Source: Rhizophagus irregularis (taxonomy: Eukaryota > Glomeromycota > Glomeromycetes > Glomerales > Glomeraceae). Taken from it: 64,000 nucleotides of DNA. The stretch is from contig NC_089430.1 in assembly GCF_026210795.1 (NCBI RefSeq), positions 4,402,001-4,466,000 of the forward strand, given 5' to 3'. The notes under the pieces are model-generated. The model was not told the DNA's origin. It ran no database searches and saw only the letters and a list, made by a program, of their open reading frames with translations. Shown piece after piece: positions 55,678-64,000 of this stretch (the stretch's first letter is position 1; each line of letters starts with the position of its first letter). The position numbers and the translations under genes were made by a program.

Positions 55678-56935
55678 TTACAAATTGATGGTATCATCCT
55701 GCTCTGTTGCGGATACCAGCTGGATAAACGGATCGATAGAAAATCCATCCTAAACACATATGTAGTATATGTATAACATTAATAAGTGGTAGCAATGATA
55801 AATAAACATAATCAACAAATGATCATTAGTAAATTACTTTAACTTCAGCATCCATCCACATGATCTTTTCATGAATCTTATCTTCTGTATCTGATTGTGA
55901 TCGTATTTCAAAGTTCGGAACTATTGCTAGAAATTCTTCCTCTCAATCGACATTTGACAACGTGTTCCATCTGCAATAATAACAATAACAATTAGAAAAA
56001 AGTTCCAAAAATGTAAAAAATTTTCACATGTATAATATTCAGAAACCTAGCATCAAGCATGACAGAGATTGAACAGGAAGATTGGGCATTGGTAAAGTCC
56101 AACCGGTCTACAGTATTACTAATAAACAACTTGCACATAATAAAAAAAAAAATTAAATCTTACAAACAAAATAATAACTATAAAGAAATTGAAAAAATTT
56201 TGAAAGATATGATAGTCCACCATGGTTTTAGAAGTTCATCAGAGCAAAAAAAAAAGAAACAAAAGAATCTCAGAAAAGCTCATCCAGCGGCATCACCTTT
56301 TTTAAAAAAAGTTAAATAAAATTGAAACATAATAATCAATATTGGTTACATTAAAATTCATACATTATAATTATCTATTTTTTAATTGCTATCCAATGAT
56401 TTTGAATTAGCTGATTCTTGATATGCAGTTGTATAATAAATATATGTTAATTGGTGGTTTCTTTTTGTAATATAAAAAAAAAGCTTATTCATTGAGAATA
56501 CTGATAATCCTTTAAGTCAGAGGTTAAATTCAATAAGTTACTAATTCATAAAACATTAGTATAATTCTAAATACATACCTGTTGTACCCAATTGCTGAAT
56601 AACCTTCGATCACTTTCTTACGGCTAGCTGTTAATTGCTTGTCTTGGATGAGGATACCTGTTGTACCCATGAGATAGCGAAACATGCGAAATTGCTAATC
56701 AGCTGCTTCATTATGAACCATCAGCAATTTCTTTATGATATCGCTATGAGTATCTTTAACTTCATTACAGACTACTTTTTAGAAGGTGACCATGTTATTA
56801 TGGACGTCAGTTATCTCATTTTCGAACATTATTAGTCATGTCATTACAGACGCTATTAAATTCATTCTTGACCTCTTTTTTGGAAGTTAGACTTATAAAC
56901 ACTAGTGATTTCATTATTAATATTAGTAATTTTCA
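55678..56935 (-). pseudogene. Decayed coiled-coil gene, three or more exons
   Basis: From 56935 the minus strand reads VKITNINNEITSVYKSNFQK and, with frame changes, EVKNEFNSVCNDMTNNVR, EITDVHNNMVTF, EVKDTHSDIIKKLLMVHNEA, then MFRYLMGTTGILIQDKQLTA and VIEGYSAIGYN up to a GTATGT donor near 56578. After a gap of about 600 bp, an acceptor TTATTATTGCAG near 55979 starts TLSNVD, a TGA, then EEEFLAIVPNFEIRSQSDTE and KIHEKIMWMDAEVK. A short intron (GTAATT to TGTTTAG) leads to DGFSIDPFIQLVSATEQDD and the stop at 55678. Heptad-like Asn/Val spacing suggests a coiled coil. Several stops and frameshifts mark it as a pseudogene; the family is not recognised. Confidence 0.5.
56059..56319 (+). CDS. Hypothetical Lys-rich protein, 86 residues
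   Basis: MTEIEQEDWALVKSNRSTVL then LINNLHIIKKKIKSYKQNNN and a basic tail (KKKKQKNLRKAHPAASPFLK). It lies on the strand opposite to, and inside, the long putative intron of the decayed gene at 55678-56935. The acidic start with a Trp and helical middle looks less random than the A-rich background, but A-richness alone could produce the Lys/Asn stretch. It may be an inserted fragment. Confidence 0.3.
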   Translation: MTEIEQEDWALVKSNRSTVLLINNLHIIKKKIKSYKQNNNYKEIEKILKDMIVHHGFRSSSEQKKKKQKNLRKAHPAASPFLKKVK

Positions 56936-57723
56936 CTTATAAGAAAAATTCAATATAACATAATTAAAAATGATAATTTACATATGGAATGTGTGCAAGT
57001 CATTTAACATATTTCTACATAATACGAAACATTAAAAACAATTTGAAAGTAATTTTTTTTTTTAGAAATTTTCTTTAATTTTATAATAGTAGAAAAAAAT
57101 TTAGAGAAAAAAAAAGAATTTTTGGGAGTTTAATAAAAATTTATCATACTATTGATTTATTAATCAAACTCACTCTTTAGATGGACGAAATTAGAAATGG
57201 CAAAGTTAAAATAATTATTTAGACTATTGTTATTCAAGTTTATCATAATTGTATTTAAGGGATAAATTTTTTCTCACACATGTAAATTGCATTTTGAATC
57301 ATCCTAAATTTATTTTGTTTTATTTCCCTTTTTAGGAAGAAAAAATGTTTTTTTCTAAAAATATCATATAATGTGAATTTTATTGTTCTCCTTAAAGTAC
57401 AAAGATCTTTGCTTAAAAAGATTTACAGACTACATTTGTAATACTTTCTTGTATAATTAATTCACTTTAAATTTTATTTTAAGTTTTGAATTGAATCAAA
57501 ATATAGTCGTACCAAATTAATCAATCTTTTATTTTTTAATAGTATTGTGCACTACATCCCTTGGAGAACGATAAAAGTGGCGATCCTGATGAAAAGTGTG
57601 CACCATGCACTAAATATATTATTTTAAAATATTGCCTTATTATTCTAAAAAAAGAGGTTTTGATTTAATTCCATGACTCATTTATGAATAATTTTATTTT
57701 ATTAATAAAAAAGGCTAGGTGAA

Positions 57724-57935
57724 ATGGAAAATTTTTTTTCCGAAAAAGAAACGGAGGAAACAAGGAAGAAATTACGTGAACTAACTTCTGGTGATGATGA
57801 TTATTTAAAGAAAAATTTGGTAAATTTACCTTTAGATAGTTTTGATAATTCATTTTGATTTATATTAGAACGACTAGATAATTTAAATAGAGATTGCAAG
57901 GGTAAGAAAACCCGTGGATCAGAAATTTATTTCTG
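57724..57935 (+). pseudogene. Small acidic coding remnant with in-frame TGA
   Basis: MENFFSEKETEETRKKLREL then TSGDDDYLKKNLVNLPLDSF ends at TGA (57856-57858). The same frame continues FILERLDNLNRDCKGKKTRG and SEIYF to a second TGA, so one nonsense change may have shortened a longer protein. The mix of charged residues looks coding. The family is not recognised. The flanks 56936-57723 and 57936-59276 hold no other supported gene. Confidence 0.4.
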
Positions 57936-59276
57936 AAATACATTTCGAGACATAATTTGAGTATTATATAAACAATATGGTTCGAAAAAATAGTATTTAA
58001 ATTCTTAACTTTGGATAAGACTTTATAGTCACTAGATCAAAGATTTATGAAAGCCACAAAGAATCTGAGTTTGCATCGTACTGGCGTACTGACCATACCA
58101 TGTATCTGCAGTTACCGTACGTGCATTACTGCTTATAGGAATAGGCTTTCAATAATTTTTTTCGGAATCTTTTCTCGTGTATGGTTAGTATAGAGTTCTC
58201 ATTCCTCTCTTCCCCCTGTTTTTACTTTCGTGTCTAATCCCTTTGTTCGTTCACTGCTATGGCGACTAGTTCTCCATTATCAAGTCATTCCAACGAAGGG
58301 TGGGTCTGCCTGTTAGATTTTGTACATTTAGTTTAGATCAATATTCTTTATGTCTAGTTTCTACGCGTAATGTTTTAGTATCTCTCTAGTGTGTCTTCCT
58401 TTCTGAAGTAAAAATAAAAATAAATAAAATAAATTTTCAGAATCTTTTTTTTTAATTTAGATTTAATTTTTTATTACCTGATCCAATATGAATCATATTT
58501 TATTCAACTAGGACACGTAACGTAATTTAAACAAAAGAGGAGTAAATGAAAAGAATTCACTAAGAACTAATATTATATCGGAACAAAAAAGACCATCAAA
58601 TCATGTGCCTGTATTAAATTATATATTTTGTTTCATTGTTTAAAATTTTTTATTGCTCTTCTTAAAAATGATTTTTATTTACTAGTTATATTAAGAAAAC
58701 ATTTATAATTGTCATTCAATGTATATTAGTTAAATAATATGAATATTATTTTAATTTATTGATAAATCAATTAAAAAATCAATCAAAACTTATAATATTA
58801 AAATTGATGAAGAATATAATTTACTATCTGAATATCCAAAATATTAGAAAAATTATAATCAAAAATTTTAGCATCAATCAATTCTGAATTACTGTCAGTT
58901 TATATTTATTTGAATTCATTAATTAATTCTAATTTTAAAATTCCTACTTTAATAAACTTATAATATCATTATCATATAATTGAAAGGATTTTATATAGAA
59001 ATCATTGCTTAAATTCAAATTTTAAAAATTTCTTCAATGTGCTAGTCTTAAGAATGTTATTATGGAAAAAACTTTGCACAATAATTTAGTGTTAAAAAAT
59101 AAGATATATCAAATTATTCATTTAGTTATGTTTATATGAAATCAATTTAATAAATTAATAACGTGAACAAACCAATTTATGACTTATACTATTTGTTGCT
59201 GACTTAGCCAAGTCTTTAAAAAACTTGTTGTCACCTGATCACCACGTTGAGGTGCAGCAACATTGATCAGGGGGGT

Positions 59277-59790
59277 AAGGGAAAAAGGAAAAGCGAAGGG
59301 GAAAGGGTAAAACGAAAGAAACGGGAAGCGAAGGGAAGGGGAAAGGGTAAAACGAAAGAAACGGGAAGCGAAGGGAAGGGGAAAGGGGAAAACGAAAGGG
59401 AAAGGGAAAAACGAAGGGAAAAGGGGAAAAGGGGAAAACGAAAGGGAAAAGGGAAAAACGAAGGGAAAAGGGGAAAACGAAAGGGAAAGGGAAAACGAAG
59501 GGGAAGGGAAAACGAAAGGGAAAGGGAATACGAAAGGGAAAGGGGAATACGAAGGGAAAGGGGAATACGAAAGGGAAAAGGGAAAACGAGGGAAACGAAA
59601 GGGAAAGGGGAAAACGAAAGGGAAAGGGGAATACGAAAGGGAAAGGGGAATACGAAAGGGAAGGGGGAAAACGAAAGGGAAAAGGGGAAAACGAAAGGGA
59701 AAGGGGAAAACGAAGGGAAAAGGGGAAAACGAAGGGAAAAGGGGAAAACGAAAGGGAAAGGGAAAACGGGAAAACGAAAGTGAAAGAAAA
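59277..59790 (+). repeat. G-rich minisatellite, ~19 bp unit CGAAAGGGAAAGGGGAAAA
   Basis: About 25 imperfect copies of a purine unit built from GGGAAA, GGGGAAAAC and CGAAAGGG; the first part has a longer unit (GGGTAAAACGAAAGAAACGG, repeated about 50 bp apart). Frequent GGG/GGGG runs separated by 3-7 nt could form G-quadruplexes. The long Lys/Gly/Glu ORF (plus) and Phe/Pro/Ser ORFs (minus, up to 237 codons) are by-products of a repeat without stops and are not genes. Confidence 0.9.
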
Positions 59791-60844
59791 AAAAGAGAGA
59801 GGGGAAGGAAAGAGCAAGGAAATACTGTACACAACATAGACACCTCCCACACACAAACCCACACACAAACCTACACATAACCCAATTACCTAAAGTCCTA
59901 AGAATAAAGAGGAGACCTAGACAGAAAGAGGACAGGCCTAAAAAAAGATGAAGACTTAAAAAAAAGAAGACAAAGGACAAAGTAAAAAAAAAAGATAAAG
60001 AAAAACTGACATATTTATTTAGATTATATACTCATGAGTCATGACAAAACCCACATCAAGATTTGTGTTACATGACATAAGGAATTATTATGCATGAGTA
60101 ATTTTTTTCGCGTAACTTTTATTCATATGACTGATATTAGTAATTACATTAATTATAGTCCGAAGTGCTGTTCATTAACAAAAAAGGTGTATAATCAAAA
60201 AGGAAAATGCAGGGGTGAATAGATGAAAAAAAGGAATAATACATGGGCTAACTATCAAATCGTCTAGTGCATAACAATAGAATGTCCTAAAGATTTTTTA
60301 ATGTACTGTATTATTTAAAATCGTAGCTAATAAATACTTTAGTATTATTTCTAGTACTATTTTAATAACTCAAGTATAAGAATTATAATATTTGAAACTT
60401 AAGCGAAGTACGTACTAGTGTTATTTAAAATCCTTTAATGTAGTAATGTTACGATATTATTTGTCATAGTTTTACCATCATTATTTAAATTCATGATTAC
60501 TTAATATAGACATCGAGTTTATTAATATAGAAATCGAGTTTATATTTGAAAAGAAAAAGTAAAAATAAGATAAAATAAATACAGAGATCACTTAACTGAC
60601 AAATTTTTACGTAAGAATTTGAATTATACCACTTCAGATATTTAACTATATAATATCTTTAAGGAAGAATACGAGGCGAACTTTTTTTTTTTGAAATTTA
60701 ATAAACAAAAGTTTTAAGTGAACCTATAATGATTCTTTTATTGACAAAGAGTGATAACATTCCATGAAGCATTTCAAGGAACGCAAAAAAGCTTTTATAT
60801 TATGTGATTTATTACACCGTAAAATAACGTACAATTATATTATT
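59791..60844. other. Intergenic DNA
   Basis: A short CACACAAAC-rich stretch follows the minisatellite (59826-59880); the rest is AT-rich with no gene. Confidence 0.4.
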
Positions 60845-62100
60845 AATAAATTTCATCAATAGTATAAACTACTTCTGTATTTAAAATACATACTACTATC
60901 AAGTATACTTTATTAATTATTATACAACTTATTTTCATATATCGAGTTCTTAACCAAATGTAATAATAAAGTTATCTGATTAATGATAATTGGTAACATC
61001 TTAATCATTTAATGTTTTAAAGTTTAAACCCATTAGAATCATATCCATCAAAGATTCTTTTGCTTTAATTAAAACTATACTCTCTACGCGACTACTTCAT
61101 TCACCTCATTTATTTTTATATATTATCAATTCCATAATAACTACCATGATAATATTATTAATGGATCAATTTTACGAGAAAGCATACATTGAATTTTTTA
61201 TATTAGGTCTTATATTTTGCAAAATAATATTTGATACAATTTTTTCAAATCCTTTAATTTTTCGTGGATTTAATTATAAGTAATGACCTTGTAAGAACGT
61301 ACTTATCATAAAAATCTTCGCGAGAAATTTAACAAGTTGAATAAGGGGAATAAATTGACTTGAAGTCTTCTTTAATTCTTCATAATTTTTTTTATTCCAT
61401 TTTGTTCTATCACTGTTCTCACTCTCAATACCTGAAGTTTGTTTGATGCACCATTTAATTAGGTAAGTCTAGAAAGAATTTCCTCGTCCGTCTATCGAAA
61501 GATAATTAATAAATGGCAACGAATTTTTGCAAATATATTCGAAACAATAATCATTTAATTTGCATCTATCAAATATAAATATTGCATGAAGAACGAGAAA
61601 CAAATTATCGTAAATCCAATCAGCCTTAATTAATTAATCTTGAATAATGTCCAAATATAATCTCTTCAAGAAGTAATTCATCGAGTGAAACTAATAAATC
61701 AAGAATGTTTTTACCGATTGCTTAGTTAAATCAAGTTCACCAGTGTAAATGTAAAAAAATGTATTTATATGCAATTTGAATTAAATAAAAAAAAATTCTT
61801 TGAAAAAAAAAAAATTAAATAATCCTTACTTAAAATCATTATTGCCGTTTTGATTTTGCGAGATTGTCATGTGATTTTGTATTGTGAAAGTGAATTACTT
61901 TTTTTTACATGAATTTTTAATATTTTTACACCAGATTTTTTTTTTGTGAATCATTTTTTTTTTGTCATTTTGCTAGCAAAAAGAACCCTTTTTTTAATTA
62001 TGAAGAGCGGGCACGTAAAATAACGAAATTCTTTTGTATTTTGATTTTCACCAACTTGAATTATAACGTTGTAATCATTGAAAGATTAGTTAATGTCATT
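60845..62100 (-). pseudogene. BTB-BACK-TLDc gene relic
   Basis: It is collinear with the intact gene at 26846-28343. The 5' end (62100-61980) has DYNVIIQVGENQNTKEF, then a 10 nt deletion where the intact copy encodes AHS of RAHSVILRAR. The BACK part (61760-61330) retains TGELDLTKQ-, DSENSDRTKWN- and KEDFK-like pieces with frame changes. The TLDc end has NTEVVYTIDEIY near 60850, the counterpart of STEIIYNIEEIE. Many indels and stops are visible. It confirms the family has duplicated and decayed locally. Confidence 0.7.
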
Positions 62101-62538
62101 TTTTTTTTAAAAACAAAAAAAAAAGACTTTCTAATCAATTAGCCATTAGGTTACATGGCACGAAGTTTATAATTATATCAATTTTGTGCGACATATAATA
62201 ACGTAATAAGTATATAAATAAAACACGTTTAAGAAAGTAATAAGAATGTAAAGATATGAAAATTACTTAAATTACTTTACATCCACAAATAAATTGGTCT
62301 TAATGAATCATTGAAATTATTGAGTCATCGGAGTATTTTCTTCATTTTACGATCACGTGATATGTTTTCCGGGAATATCGATTAATCAAATTTGTAAAAC
62401 AATTTGGCGCAGTAACAGGGTCGCACATTGTTTGTTACAATGCATAAATTAGAATTTTTTTAACAATCCCATGGAAAAATTTTCTTCGTTAAAAAAATTT
62501 CGTTATTTATTATTCATTATTATAAATTAAATTTGTGA

Positions 62539-63936
62539 ATGAAGTTTGTTAAACTTATTTTTCGATTAATTAATCGAACTGGATCTAATAGGTGTAAAGA
62601 ATGTGATCAAAAAAATACTGGATATCAATGGTGTAATTCTTGTAATGCAAAACATTTTCAACAAGATTTTAAAAATTGGACTAGCGGTAATGATGATATT
62701 GATAAATTTATTCAAGATATTCAATTATCAGTGAATGGTTATCATAAATTATTAGAGTGGATACCATATGATAGGCTTCATGATATTGAATATATTGCAA
62801 AAGGAGGGTTTGGAATGGTATATAAAGCGAAATGGAGTGATGGTTATATTCATAGTTGGAATAATAAAAACAGAAATTGGAAAAGACTTGGTTCTAATAT
62901 GTTTGTAGCTCTGAAAAGTTTAAATAATTCAGAAAATATTACATTAGATTTTATCAATGAGGTATGCGAGTTAATTTGAACTTTTATTAATTTACTAATT
63001 TTATATTTACTTGATTCATTCACTCACTCATTCATTTATTCATTCATTTAATATTTAAGATTACATTACATCATAAAATCACTTATTATGGTAGTTCTAT
63101 CGTTAAACTTTATGGGATAACTCAAGATCCAAATACGAAAAATTATATAATGGTTTTAGATTATGCGGAACATGGAAGTTTACGAAGTTACTTAAATGAA
63201 AACTATGACAAATTAAGTTGGGATACTAAGATTAATGATTTATATTGTATTGCATTTGGACTTTATAATATTCATAAGAATGAATTAATTCATCGAGATT
63301 TACATATTGGTAATGTATTAAAGTTTCCATATTATTCCAGTATAACTGATATGGGATTATGTAAACCTGCAGATTATAAAGCATCAGAAATTGGATCAAA
63401 TAAAATATATGGTGTTTTACCTTATATTGCTCCTGAAGTTTTGAGAGGACAAAATTACACCAAAGCTTCTGATATTTATAGTTTTGGTATAATTATGTAT
63501 GAAGTAATTTCTGGATTACCTCCTTATCATGATGTAAGCCATGATGAAAATTTAGCGATAAAAATTTGTCAAGGACTTAGGCCAAGGTTCAATTTTAAGG
63601 TCCCTAAATCATTTGTGAATTTGATTAAAAAATGTTTAGATGCAAATTCATTAAATCGACCAACGGCAGAAGAAATTATAGAAATTTTGGATAAATGGAA
63701 TGATGAACTTACTAATAATCAATCAGAATTAAACAGTGAAATCAGAGAAGCAGAAGAAATCAACAACAATAATTTATCAACTGGAAATACACTTTTAACT
63801 GATTTATCATATGAAACACATCCTGAAGCTACTTATACAAGTAGATTGCTTAATTTTAATAATCTTCCTGAACCAGTAAATTATGATGATTATTATGATG
63901 AACAAGATGATAAGATTACGAGCGTGAGATTATCAG
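62539..63936 (+). CDS. Cys-motif plus protein kinase, 3' end beyond window
   Basis: Exon 1 is 62539-62961 (141 codons) and exon 2 63060-63936 (877 nt, the same length as exon 2 of the kinase at 40054). The 98 nt intron has donor GAG|GTATGC and acceptor ATTTAAG. CKEC and WCNSC pairs precede NWTSGNDDID; the glycine loop IAKGGFGMVYKAKW, VALK (Lys126), IHRDLHIGN, TDMGLCKPADY and YIAPEVLRGQ are intact. A donor-like CAG|GTACAT at 63937 sits where the relatives splice to a short last exon, so the final residues lie past 64000; without splicing the frame would stop at 63944 (LSGT). The N-terminal 15 residues (MKFVKLIFRLINRTG) differ from relatives, which begin M-x3-GICKEC, so the start may be a replacement. 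No frame damage. Confidence 0.87.
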
Positions 63937-64000
63937 GTACATAATTAACTTTAAAATATATACAAATTAGTTATAAAAAAAAGGCGCTAATGAATTTATT

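Noticed and set aside
59277-59790. Telomere
   Set aside because: The unit is not the TTAGGG-type repeat and genes continue on both sides.
59184-59980. ORFs of 178-237 codons in the minisatellite
   Set aside because: Low-complexity translation of a purine repeat in all frames without stops; no start context or non-repeat domain.

Overview
The window looks like nuclear DNA of a glomeromycotan (arbuscular mycorrhizal) fungus close to Rhizophagus irregularis. This rests on very AT-rich, repeat-crowded DNA, compact genes with 65-90 nt GT-AG introns, and families typical of that genus: Cys-motif plus kinase proteins, BTB-BACK-TLDc proteins, Crinkler-type proteins, an AIG1-like GTPase and a dispersed 5S rRNA gene. 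Family assignments come from motif recognition and remembered family features; no database search was run.

Layout. 1-816 holds the 3' part of a two-exon gene. 817-26,800 is mostly repeats: two copies of a >4 kb segmental duplication (about 3,660-8,560 plus 11,517-12,480, and 19,583-25,410), each carrying a tripartite repeat element (CACGTG/TATA leader, T-rich intron-like array, GC-richer 105-150 bp array, conserved 3' domain). Comparing the copies exposes later insertions with clean ends: a TTAA-flanked inverted-repeat element (6665-7218), a 2.95 kb element (8565-11516) holding a decayed gene, a TAA-flanked Harbinger-like element (24952-25177), and a Helitron-type terminus (26001). Between the copies lie a minus-strand microexon array, decayed coding remnants, a 1 kb T-rich satellite and a heavily frameshifted Cys/His-rich gene relic.

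26,846-28,343 is an intact BTB-BACK-TLDc gene. 30,026-32,928 is a kinase relic split exactly at its metal-binding motif by a 1497 bp transposon and also lacking the catalytic HRD. 34,465-36,440 is a third, inverted copy of the tripartite element. Then come an AIG1-like GTPase with one frameshift, a 5S rRNA gene, an intact kinase, and two tandem Crinkler-family pseudogenes. 46-62 kb contains several small decayed coding remnants, an intact seven-exon kinase fused to a Cys-rich N-terminus, a G-rich minisatellite, and two BTB relics. A further kinase runs off the right edge.

The genes do not form an operon or pathway. The common theme is lineage-specific expansion of signalling, effector-like and BTB families, with copies at different stages of decay, embedded in transposon and tandem-repeat DNA. 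The strongest candidate for something undescribed is the tripartite element present three times in 64 kb: all copies keep the same internal order and a promoter-like leader, yet no convincing protein is encoded.
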